Shown in pieces: positions 44,364 to 53,898 of a stretch of DNA of 64,000 bases. Each line of letters opens with the position of its first letter. Within the stretch, counting starts at the first letter, position 1. The DNA is from an uncultured Bartonella sp. GTDB lineage: Bacteria > Pseudomonadota > Alphaproteobacteria > Rhizobiales > Rhizobiaceae. The position numbers and the translations under genes are program-made. Location of the stretch: contig CAMLCZ010000001.1 of NCBI GenBank assembly GCA_946478665.1, positions 248,001 through 312,000 on the forward strand. The letters run 5' to 3'. The notes below the pieces were generated by a model that searched no databases, was not told the DNA's origin, and saw only the letters and a list, made by a program, of their open reading frames with translations.

Positions 44364-45533
44364 ATGACAAAAAATAAATCCTGTGGACATATTGGTATTA
44401 ATACGCAACTGGCCCATGGTGGTTATAATCCAGAGGATTATTTTGGGTTTGTTAATCCTCCTATCGTTAAAGCATCAACAGTGCTTTTTCCCGATGCAAA
44501 AACTCTACGTACCGAAAACCAACGTTACACCTATGGAACACATGGCACACCCACAACGGATGCACTTTGCCAAGCCGTCAATGAATTGGAAGGATCTGTC
44601 AAAACTGTTCTTGTTCCGTCGGGTTTAGCGGCAATAACAGTGCCTCTTCTTGGTGCTTTAACTAGTGGTGACCATGTATTGATTGTGGATTCGGTCTATG
44701 GCCCGACCAGAAGATTTGCCGACACAATGCTTAAAAAACTCGGTATCGAGGTTGAATATTATGATCCTACCATTGGATCGGGTATCGAGGAACTTATAAA
44801 AAACAACACAAAGGTTGTTTTTACGGAGTCGCCTGGGTCCAATACGTTTGAAATGCAGGATATACCAGCTATTGCCGATATTGCCCATAAACACGGTGCC
44901 ATTGTCATGATGGATAATACATGGGCAACACCTGTCTATTTCCGACCATTAGACCATGGTGTTGACATTTCTATTACCGCGGCAACCAAATATCCTGCCG
45001 GTCATGCCGATATTTTAATTGGTTTTATTGCGGCCAATGAACGCGCCAAAAGCATTGTCGAATCAGCACATATGGTGCTTGGAATGAGTGTTTCTGGGGA
45101 TGACGCTTATAATACGCTGCGTTCTATGCGCACAATGGCAGTTCGCTTAAAACATCAGGGTGAAACCGCTTTGCAATTGGCCAAATGGCTTGAAACAAAA
45201 CCGCAAATCTCGCAAGTTTTGCACCCTGCACTTTCATCTCACAAAGGCCATACAATCTGGCAACGCGATTTTACCGGCTCCTCCTCACTTTTTTCCATCG
45301 TTCTTAAATCTAGTGGTGATGAGCAAGCGGAAGCCTTCTTAAATTCATTGAAAATCTTCGGGCTTGGTTATTCATGGGGCGGATATGAAAGTTTGGCCGT
45401 TCAAGTCAATCTATCGGACAGGACAATAAAACAGAATTATTCAGGACCGGTATTGCGTTTGCAAATTGGTATTGAAGATATAGACGACCTTAAGGCTGAT
45501 CTTGAAAATGCCTTGAAGGCAACCAATCTCTAA
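44364..45533 (+). CDS. metC: Cystathionine beta-lyase (PLP-dependent)
   Basis: GINTQLAHGGYNPEDYFGFVNPPIVKASTVLFPD, TAATKYPAGHADILIG PLP-lysine motif. Track start at 44346 is a TTG; ATG 44364 preferred. Confidence 0.92.
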   Translation: MTKNKSCGHIGINTQLAHGGYNPEDYFGFVNPPIVKASTVLFPDAKTLRTENQRYTYGTHGTPTTDALCQAVNELEGSVKTVLVPSGLAAITVPLLGALTSGDHVLIVDSVYGPTRRFADTMLKKLGIEVEYYDPTIGSGIEELIKNNTKVVFTESPGSNTFEMQDIPAIADIAHKHGAIVMMDNTWATPVYFRPLDHGVDISITAATKYPAGHADILIGFIAANERAKSIVESAHMVLGMSVSGDDAYNTLRSMRTMAVRLKHQGETALQLAKWLETKPQISQVLHPALSSHKGHTIWQRDFTGSSSLFSIVLKSSGDEQAEAFLNSLKIFGLGYSWGGYESLAVQVNLSDRTIKQNYSGPVLRLQIGIEDIDDLKADLENALKATNL

Positions 45534-45558
45534 TTTCACTCTGCGATTCCACAAGCAT

Positions 45559-45601
45559 AAAAGGTTCCAGCCCTTATAATATCCAGTCGGAACCTTTTTT
45601 T
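45559..45601. terminator. Terminator between convergent metC and dnaE
   Basis: AAAAGGTTCC ... GGAACCTTTTTTT, 10-bp stem with a 20-nt loop. Confidence 0.75.
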
Positions 45602-45647
45602 ATTAAAAATCAATGCGATAGAATAGCTTTCTATATTATCAGATGAG

Positions 45648-48600
45648 CTACACCAGCTCAACATCAACAACCCCTTGTAAAGCCTTCATTGCGCCGGCCA
45701 CCTGTGGCGTAACGCGATATTTCTGTGGGAGCGATATTTCAACTTCGCGGGCGCCATTATTCTGAATAATAACAAGCCCCACATCGCCATCGCCACCTTT
45801 TTCCAAGCTTTTGCCAATCTCTTCAACCATTAAAGCGTCACGTAAAAATATCCGCATGGTTTTATGAATACGCTCGGCCTCGTGTTCCAACGACTGAACG
45901 GTTTGGATCCGCAAACTGATACCTTCAGGGCGGTTTTCCGCCGCAACGGTTATAACAACAGATTGGCCAGGCTCAAGCATATCCCCATATGCATTGAGCC
46001 CTTCAGAAAAGAGTATTGCCTCATATTGCCCAGTTGAATCAGAAAACTGGATAATTCCCATTTTCTTACCAGATTTGGTTTTTCTAACCTGTTTGGCACT
46101 GACAGTACCAGCCAATCGCCCTGCACTTGCCCCTTTGCGCACTGCATTGGAAAAATCACTCCAATTCTGAACACGCATTTTTTGTAAAACATCGGCATAT
46201 TCATCAAGCGGATGTGCCGAAAGATAAAAGCCAATGGCCTGAAATTCCAGATGCAGCTTTTCTGATGGTAACCAAGGTTTTGTATGCGGCAAAATCAATG
46301 GTTCTTTTGGACCATCACTCATGCCGAAAATATCTGTTTGCCCACTACGGCTATCTTCCATGAAACGCTGTGATCGTGCATTGATAACTTCAATACCTGC
46401 TACCAATACCTCACGCGGAATATTGAAACAATCAAATGCACCCGCATGAATAAGGCTTTCCATTACCCTTTTATTGACAATGCGAGGATCGGTTCTTTCA
46501 CAAAAATCTTCCAAATCAACAAAAGGTTTGTCACCTCGTTTTTCAACAATGTGGTTTACTGCTGGTTCCCCCACACCTTTGATAGCTGCTAACGAATAGT
46601 AGATCTTTTTATCGCCCACTTCAAAAGCACGGTAAGAGGTTTGCACTGATGGTGGAACAACCTCAATGCCCAGTCTGGTTGCTTCACGCCTAAAATCGTT
46701 AAGCTTATCGGTATTTCCCATATCATAGGTCATGGAAGCGGCTAAAAACTCCACCGGATAATGGGCTTTCATATACGCCGTCTGATATGAAACAACAGCA
46801 TAAGCAGCAGCATGCGACTTATTGAAACCATAATCGGCAAATTTAGCCAATAAGTCAAAAATTGTGTTGGCCTGATTTTTATTGACACCACGTTCTACCG
46901 CGCCATCCACAAAGTGACCTCTTTGACGCTCCATTTCTTCATGGATTTTTTTACCCATGGCGCGTCTCAAAAGGTCAGCTTCGCCAAGAGAATAACCGGC
47001 AAGAACCTGTGCAATCTGCATCACCTGTTCCTGATAGACAATAACGCCTTGTGTTTCCTTGACGAGATAATCAATTTTCGGGTGAATAGAGGCAATCTCT
47101 TCTTGTCCGTGCTTACGGGCAATATAGGTTGGAATGTTTTCCATTGGACCCGGACGATAAAGCGCAACCAAGGCGATAATATCCTCAATGCGGTCGGGCT
47201 TCATGCCGATAAGTGCCTTGCGCATACCTGCACTTTCCACCTGAAACACACCAACAGTTTCACCGCGTGTCAACATTTCATAAGTTAGTTTATCATCAAG
47301 CGGAATATGTGAAAGATCAATGTCTATACCGCGTCGAGCAACAAAATCGACAGCGGTTTTCAAAACGGTCAGTGTTTTCAAGCCCAGAAAGTCAAACTTG
47401 ACCAAGCCGGCTTTTTCAACAAATTTCATATTAAATTGTGTTACCGGCATATTAGAGCGCGGATCACGATACATCGGAACAAGTTGCCATAAAGGCCGGT
47501 CACCGATCACAATACCGGCGGCATGGGTTGATGTCTGTCGATAAAGCCCTTCAAGCTGCATGGCTATATCCAGCAATCTGCCAACTAAAGGATCTTTCTG
47601 TTTTTCTTCTTCAAATTTCGGCTCATCTTTTACCGCTTTTGAAAGCTCTATATTGCTACCCGGTGCTTGAGGAACAAGTTTTGATAAATAATCCACCTGC
47701 CGATATGGCATTTCAAGAACGCGTCCGACATCCCGCAGAACCACCCTTGCCTGCAACTTGCCTAAGGCAATAATTTGAGCCACTTGTTCATTGCCATATT
47801 TTGCTTGAACGTAACGAATAACTTCTTCCCGTCGATCCTGACAAAAATCAACGTCAAAGTCCGGCATGGAAACACGTTCCGGATTCAAAAAACGTTCAAA
47901 AAGCAATGAAAACCTTAAAGGATCAATATCCGTAATTGTCAAAGCATAGGCAACCAAGGAACCTGCACCCGAACCACGCCCTGGCCCCACGGGGATATCA
48001 TGGGCTTTTGCCCATTTGATAAAGTCAGAAACGATAAGAAAATATCCCGGAAACTGCATACGCGTTATGATGGACATCTCGTATTCGAGCCTCTCCTCAT
48101 AATCTTTAACAGTATATCCTTCCGCTAAACCAGCGGTTTCCAACCGCATTTTCAAGCCATCACGCGCTTGACGTATCAGCTCATCAGCTTCAGCCTGCAC
48201 CGCAGCCTCTGGATCATCCGATTGCCCTGTAAAACGAGGCAAAATAGGTTTTCTTGTCGGTGTATAAGCATGACAGCGCATTGCTATTTCGACAGTATTA
48301 TCCAACGCCTCTGGAAGGTCGGAAAATAACTCGACCATTTCGCTCTGGCTTTTTAGATAATGATCTGGCGTAACACGGCGCCTATCAGGATTGGATACAA
48401 TTTGTCCTTCAGCGATGGCTAAAAGGGCATCATGCGCTTCGTAACCTTCTCTATCTTTAAAAAAAGCCTCATTGGTTGCGACAAGCGGAATATTATATTT
48501 ATAAGCCAGTTCAACAAGTTCTGTTTCCACCGCACGATCATAATTGCCGTGCCTTTGTAATTCCACATATAGACGATCGCCAAAAATACTTTTCAAGCGT

Positions 48601-49136
48601 TCAAGCCGTTCAACCGCGCGGTCTTTTTTGCCTTCTGACAAGGCACTATTGATTGGCCCACCTGCACCACCTGTTAAGGCAATAATGCCGTCACCTAGGT
48701 CATTTAACCAATCAATATGCGCATTGACTGGATCTGTTTCCTGTTTTTCAAGATAGGCACGGCTAACCAGATGAACCAAATTGTTATAACCGTCTTCTGT
48801 CGCGGCATATAAAATTATCGACGTGAAATCTGATGGATAACGCCATTTGGTTACACGGGGATCATATCCGTCATCTTCAAAGTCGACGGCTAATTGGCAA
48901 CCGATGATTGGTTGCACCCCACTGGAAAAACAATATTGTGAAAACTCCAAGGCACCAAACAGATTGTTGGTATCCGTGATTGCAATGGCGGGTTCATGAT
49001 CTTTCACCGCATGCTTGATGATATCTTTTACCTTTAATGCACCTTCCAGCAAAGAATAAGCGGAATGTACTCTTAGGTGAATAAAGCGAGGGCGTTCAAT
49101 CGTCTCGCTTTGTTTATCATTAACTTCACTAGCCAC
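45648..49136 (-). CDS. dnaE: DNA polymerase III subunit alpha
   Basis: 1162 aa; FIHLRVHSAYSLLEGA PHP, PVGPGRGSGAGSLVAYAL, PDFDVDFCQDRREEVI. Start appears to be GTG at 49136. Confidence 0.97.
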   Translation of the reverse strand: MASEVNDKQSETIERPRFIHLRVHSAYSLLEGALKVKDIIKHAVKDHEPAIAITDTNNLFGALEFSQYCFSSGVQPIIGCQLAVDFEDDGYDPRVTKWRYPSDFTSIILYAATEDGYNNLVHLVSRAYLEKQETDPVNAHIDWLNDLGDGIIALTGGAGGPINSALSEGKKDRAVERLERLKSIFGDRLYVELQRHGNYDRAVETELVELAYKYNIPLVATNEAFFKDREGYEAHDALLAIAEGQIVSNPDRRRVTPDHYLKSQSEMVELFSDLPEALDNTVEIAMRCHAYTPTRKPILPRFTGQSDDPEAAVQAEADELIRQARDGLKMRLETAGLAEGYTVKDYEERLEYEMSIITRMQFPGYFLIVSDFIKWAKAHDIPVGPGRGSGAGSLVAYALTITDIDPLRFSLLFERFLNPERVSMPDFDVDFCQDRREEVIRYVQAKYGNEQVAQIIALGKLQARVVLRDVGRVLEMPYRQVDYLSKLVPQAPGSNIELSKAVKDEPKFEEEKQKDPLVGRLLDIAMQLEGLYRQTSTHAAGIVIGDRPLWQLVPMYRDPRSNMPVTQFNMKFVEKAGLVKFDFLGLKTLTVLKTAVDFVARRGIDIDLSHIPLDDKLTYEMLTRGETVGVFQVESAGMRKALIGMKPDRIEDIIALVALYRPGPMENIPTYIARKHGQEEIASIHPKIDYLVKETQGVIVYQEQVMQIAQVLAGYSLGEADLLRRAMGKKIHEEMERQRGHFVDGAVERGVNKNQANTIFDLLAKFADYGFNKSHAAAYAVVSYQTAYMKAHYPVEFLAASMTYDMGNTDKLNDFRREATRLGIEVVPPSVQTSYRAFEVGDKKIYYSLAAIKGVGEPAVNHIVEKRGDKPFVDLEDFCERTDPRIVNKRVMESLIHAGAFDCFNIPREVLVAGIEVINARSQRFMEDSRSGQTDIFGMSDGPKEPLILPHTKPWLPSEKLHLEFQAIGFYLSAHPLDEYADVLQKMRVQNWSDFSNAVRKGASAGRLAGTVSAKQVRKTKSGKKMGIIQFSDSTGQYEAILFSEGLNAYGDMLEPGQSVVITVAAENRPEGISLRIQTVQSLEHEAERIHKTMRIFLRDALMVEEIGKSLEKGGDGDVGLVIIQNNGAREVEISLPQKYRVTPQVAGAMKALQGVVDVELV

Positions 49137-49308
49137 GTTTCATCTTTCTCAGTGGAATTTTACAACCAACCAACAACTTTATCCATTTTACCATAGTTGG
49201 TTAAAAGTTAAAGTTTCTTCGCTGCTTATCTTTCGCCGCTTATATGCTGGTATGTGACCATATAGTAATGCGCAACCAATCGAAACAGTGCATTGATCTT
49301 TCATCACG

Positions 49309-49395
49309 TCAAAATGTTGTCAGCCATATACCTATCGTGGCAACAAACAAACTTACAGAAACAAAGGACAAGATATCATATAAAATATCGGACAT
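49309..49395 (-). CDS. Putative 28-aa membrane microprotein MSDILYDILSFVSVSLFVATIGIWLTTF
   Basis: ATG-to-TGA ORF with near-perfect SD (GAAAGGAG, 6-nt spacing) and one hydrophobic segment; below the ORF-track length cutoff. Confidence 0.5.
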   Translation of the reverse strand: MSDILYDILSFVSVSLFVATIGIWLTTF

Positions 49396-50004
49396 AACGG
49401 GCTCCTTTCATGATATGTATATCTTATGTTCTATTTTTGTTCTTGTTGCAACAGTGTTATCAACAAAATAGTTAACAAAAAGTTTAGATGGCTCTAGCTT
49501 ATTACGCCCCAAATTTATCCCGATTTATAAAGCTTTTGATTTGTTATGTGTCTTTCGACGCCTGTTGGAAAACTTTTAAACACGCAATCCCTGTTTCCTG
49601 ACTTTGCGCAATCTTATGCATTTTGATTATCGAACAGTTTATGTTTCAACTACGGCTATCATACCCTAACAGCTTGGGGAGGCATAACCCAATAGCTTTC
49701 ATGACGGTTGGACTGCAGATTGTATGAGAGGTGAATGGTAGATTGAGTGACGGCCGTATTATGGATTGTATGGGGGAGCGGATTGCCCTTTATTGAAGTT
49801 GACTATTTCTGAACCTTAGATTGGTCGCGTAATCTGTTTTGATATGTCATCTGAAAAAGGTGGATAATTTCCGGGTGGTTATTCAAGCCATAGTTGAAGA
49901 AAGTCACTAAATAGCGACTTATGCACAATTAGTGTCATGACCTTGAGTGCTATTATCGTTTTCCATACTAGCAATATTCCCGATAGATCATTAGATTTAA
50001 TTAT

Positions 50005-52113
50005 ATGCGTCCATCATTACTCGACCCATTTTTTATTTCAGTACGTCGCCTATCGGGCATTGGCCCGAAGGTTTGTGGTTTGTTATGCAAGCTTTTGAAT
50101 ATTGATCCGACAAAGGACGAGCCGCGCATTATTGATCTTCTTCAATTGATGCCACATTCAGTCATTGATCGCAGACACCGCCCAGGGGTAGCGTTTGCCC
50201 GTGATGGAGCCATCAATACGGTGGAAATTGTCATTGACCAGCATCAACCACCGCCTGCAACGCAACGCCATTTGCCCTATCGCATTATTGCTCATGATGA
50301 TACCGGTGAAATAACGCTGGTGTTTTTCCACGCCCAAAGATCATGGCTTGAAAAACAATTTCCAGAAGGCATGAAGATTATCGCATCGGGCAAAGTGGAA
50401 TGGTTTAATAACAGGCTTTCAATGGTGCATCCTGACTATATGGTGCAAGCCAATGACACCGCCCAACTTCCGTTAATTGAACCAATCTATCCACTCACCG
50501 CAGGATTATCTGGTAAGGTACTCAGACGCGCTATTGTTGAAGCAATTGATAAAATACCACTGCTTCCTGAATGGATGGACACAAGCCTAAAAAACCAACA
50601 GAATTTCCCGTCTTTTGGCGTGGCTTTACGGCGTATTCATAGTCCTATTGATCCGGCAGATCTGTTGCCTGATAGCGTTGCGAGAAAAAGGCTTGCTTAT
50701 GATGAATTGCTTGCCGGTCAATTGGCTTTGGGATTAGCGAGAAATAGAACAAAAAAATTGCCTGGCCGTTCTATTCCACTCAAAAACACCTACACAGAAA
50801 AATTGCGACAATTATTGCCATTTACGTTAACCCGTGGGCAAAACCAAGCCATTGCCGAGATTGCGCATGACCTTGCTTCGCCTGACAGAATGTTACGACT
50901 TCTGCAAGGTGATGTTGGGTCTGGCAAAACAGCTGTAGCACTTATGGCCATGGCGCAAGTTGCAGAAAACAACGGGCAATCCGCATTAATGGCGCCGACA
51001 GAAGTTTTGGCACGGCAGCATTATGCTACAGTTGAACCTTTGGCCAAACAGCTTAACTTAGAGGTTGCACTGTTAACCGGTCGAGAAAAGGGGAAAGCAC
51101 GCGAAGCTATTCTTGAAAATATTCGAAATGGAAAAACCTCGATTGTTATTGGCACACATGCCTTGATTCAGGAAGGTGTCGATTATCATGATTTATGTCT
51201 GGCTATAATTGACGAACAGCATCGTTTTGGCGTTCATCAGCGATTGGGGCTATCGTCAAAAGGTCAAATGCCGGATATGCTGGTTATGACAGCGACGCCT
51301 ATTCCACGCACCTTAGTGCTTACGGCATTTGGCGACATGGATGTTTCCAAATTGATGGAAAAGCCAGCCGGTAGAAAGCCGATTGTTACGGCTACCCTTT
51401 CAGACGAAAGATTGCATGAGTTAATTGCCAGAGTAGAAGTGGCGTTAAAGCGCGGTGACAAATTATATTGGATTTGTCCATTGGTTGAAGAATCGGAAGT
51501 TTTGGATCTCACCTCCGTGCAAGATCGTTTTGAAAGTTTACGTGCGCATTTCGGTGATATTATTGGTTTGGTTCATGGAAAAATGCCGGCAGCAGAAAAA
51601 GATGCCGCCATGCAAGACTTCAAAGAGGGAAAAACGCGGCTTCTGGTTGCAACAACCGTTATAGAAGTTGGTGTGGACGTACCAGACGCATCTATTATCA
51701 TTATCGAACACGCCGAACGGTTTGGCTTATCGCAACTTCACCAATTAAGAGGCAGAGTTGGACGCGGCGACAAACCATCTTCATGCATACTTTTGTACAA
51801 AGGCCCAATTGGAAAGACAGCACAAGCGCGTTTAAATGTTATGCGCGAAACACAAGATGGTTTTCGTATTGCGGAAGAGGATCTGAAACTTCGTGGCGAA
51901 GGCGAATTATTGGGAACACGACAATCCGGTATACCGGACTATCATATGGCTGACCTTGAAATTCACGGTGACTTGTTGCCTATTGCAAGACAAGATGCGC
52001 GGCTTATCCTAGAAAAAGATCCAAAATTGTTGAGCGAACGTGGCGAGGCTTTACGTCTCATGCTTTACTTGTTTCGTCAGGATGACGCTATCAAGCTTCT
52101 AAGAGCAGGTTGA
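50005..52113 (+). CDS. recG: ATP-dependent DNA helicase RecG
   Basis: 702 aa; LLQGDVGSGKTAVALMAM, DEQHRFGVHQR, MTATPIPRTL, QLRGRVGRG. Confidence 0.97.
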   Translation: MRPSLLDPFFISVRRLSGIGPKVCGLLCKLLNIDPTKDEPRIIDLLQLMPHSVIDRRHRPGVAFARDGAINTVEIVIDQHQPPPATQRHLPYRIIAHDDTGEITLVFFHAQRSWLEKQFPEGMKIIASGKVEWFNNRLSMVHPDYMVQANDTAQLPLIEPIYPLTAGLSGKVLRRAIVEAIDKIPLLPEWMDTSLKNQQNFPSFGVALRRIHSPIDPADLLPDSVARKRLAYDELLAGQLALGLARNRTKKLPGRSIPLKNTYTEKLRQLLPFTLTRGQNQAIAEIAHDLASPDRMLRLLQGDVGSGKTAVALMAMAQVAENNGQSALMAPTEVLARQHYATVEPLAKQLNLEVALLTGREKGKAREAILENIRNGKTSIVIGTHALIQEGVDYHDLCLAIIDEQHRFGVHQRLGLSSKGQMPDMLVMTATPIPRTLVLTAFGDMDVSKLMEKPAGRKPIVTATLSDERLHELIARVEVALKRGDKLYWICPLVEESEVLDLTSVQDRFESLRAHFGDIIGLVHGKMPAAEKDAAMQDFKEGKTRLLVATTVIEVGVDVPDASIIIIEHAERFGLSQLHQLRGRVGRGDKPSSCILLYKGPIGKTAQARLNVMRETQDGFRIAEEDLKLRGEGELLGTRQSGIPDYHMADLEIHGDLLPIARQDARLILEKDPKLLSERGEALRLMLYLFRQDDAIKLLRAG

Positions 52114-53048
52114 TAATGAAAAAATTCAAAAAAAATCATATTATAACACCGTTATTAATTGCTCTTACGGGGCTGATTGTTACTGTGGGCAGCGTATTTT
52201 TGTTCAAGCAATCTTCCATTCCTGAGAAAACGCCTAGCAAAACAGAACCGACACAATCCCGTTCCAATCAGCAATCAGAGCGAGCAACAACAAAAACCCC
52301 AGTGAAAACAGACAATCAAGAAAACAGTCCTGCAATCACTAAAGAACAGACGTTTTGCACACGTCAAACTTTTGAAAATAAGTCCTATATTGTCTGCGAG
52401 GTTGATCCTAAAGAGTATCACATTGGTCTATTTCTTAATGATAGCACTGGTAGACCCTATAATTATTTTCGAAATGTTGAAAAAATGCTTGCTGCGCGTG
52501 GGCAAAAATTGGCTTTTGCTGTCAATGGCGGCATGTACCATAAGGATTTTTCAGCCGTAGGGCTTTATGTCGAAGATGGCAAACAATTACACGCGCTATC
52601 GACAAAAGATGGCCCAGGTAATTTTCATATGAAGCCTAACGGTATCTTCTTTATAGAGAACAATAAAGCTGGCGTATTAGAGACGGAAGCCTATCAAAAA
52701 GCAGGAATAAAACCCGATTTGGCCACACAATCAGGTCCTATGTTGGTTATTGAAAACAAAATTCATCCGCGTTTCATACCAAATTCGCCATTTCTTGAAT
52801 ATCGCAACGGTGTTGGTGTGACAGCGGAAGGGTTGGTATTCTTTGTCAATTCTGAAGACAAAGTGAACTTTGATGAATTTGCGCGGTTTTTCCGCGATCG
52901 TTTAAAAACGCCAAATGCGCTCTTCCTTGATGGATCAATATCGAGCCTATACGCACCCGAAATGAAACGTTACGATTGGTGGTATAGTTTAGGTCCCATT
53001 ATCGGAATTATTGTTGAAAAAGATGTTGAGCAGAATTCTGTAAAATAA
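52110..53048 (+). CDS. Phosphodiester glycosidase (NAGPA-domain) family protein, membrane-anchored
   Basis: 312 aa; N-terminal [52 protein letters not shown] overlap with the recG stop. Confidence 0.82.
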   Translation: MIMKKFKKNHIITPLLIALTGLIVTVGSVFLFKQSSIPEKTPSKTEPTQSRSNQQSERATTKTPVKTDNQENSPAITKEQTFCTRQTFENKSYIVCEVDPKEYHIGLFLNDSTGRPYNYFRNVEKMLAARGQKLAFAVNGGMYHKDFSAVGLYVEDGKQLHALSTKDGPGNFHMKPNGIFFIENNKAGVLETEAYQKAGIKPDLATQSGPMLVIENKIHPRFIPNSPFLEYRNGVGVTAEGLVFFVNSEDKVNFDEFARFFRDRLKTPNALFLDGSISSLYAPEMKRYDWWYSLGPIIGIIVEKDVEQNSVK

Positions 53049-53898
53049 CCAAATACCGCTCAACGCCAAGATTGTAGAGTACTACTGAGCCTTAAAAATA
53101 GATAATGCCCCTTGAACCTTAAAGCCCAAGGGGCTTTCAAATCATTATCCTACCGTTACAGACTTGAGCAAATTACGTGGCTGGTCAACATCTGTACCAA
53201 GCAGCACTGCAGTGAGATAATCAATGAGCTGCACGGGAAATGTCGCTCTTTCTTGATGGATCAATATCGAGTCTATACGCACCAAAAATGAAACGTTACG
53301 ATTGGTGGTATAATCTAGGCTCCATTATCGTAATTATTGTTGAAAAAGGTATTGAGTAGAATTCGGCAAAATGACCAAATACCGCTTAATCCTAAGATTG
53401 TAGAGTACTACTCACCTTAAAAATAGATAATGCCCCTTGAACCTTAAAGCCCAAGGGGCATTCAAATCATTATTCTACCGTTACAGACTTGGCCAAATTA
53501 CGTGGCTGGTCAACATCTGTACCAAGCAGCACTGCTGTGTGATAAGCAATGAGCAGCACGGGAAATGCCACCCTTCCCTTATGAATAAATATCGAACCTA
53601 CACGCACCAGAAATGAAACGTTACGATTGGTGGTATAGTTTAGGCTCAATGATCGAAATTATTGTTGAAAAAGATGTTGAGCAGAACTCGGCAAAATGAC
53701 CAAATACCGCTTCCCCCTAAGATGATAGAGTACTACTCACCCCAAAAATAGATAATGCCCCTTGAACCTTAAAGCCCAAGAGGCATTCAACTCATTATTC
53801 TACCGTGACAGACTTAGCCAAATTACGTGGCTGGTCAACATCTGTACCCAGCAGAACCGCTGTATGATATGCAATGAGCTGCACGGGAACCGCATAGA
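52921..53898. repeat. ~325-bp tandem repeat, 3 copies, spanning the NAGPA-like 3' end, terminator spacer and glmS 3' end
   Basis: Anchor 'aatatcga' recurs at 52937, 53263, 53588 (offsets 326 and 325). Each copy holds a NAGPA-like tail, a GCCCCTTG...CAAGGGGC hairpin and a glmS tail. The genuine NAGPA tail is in copy 1 and the genuine glmS tail in copy 3. Confidence 0.95.

Noticed and set aside
52921-53898. CRISPR array interpretation of the 3-copy repeat
   Set aside because: Units are ~325 bp, contiguous, without spacers, and consist of gene tails.
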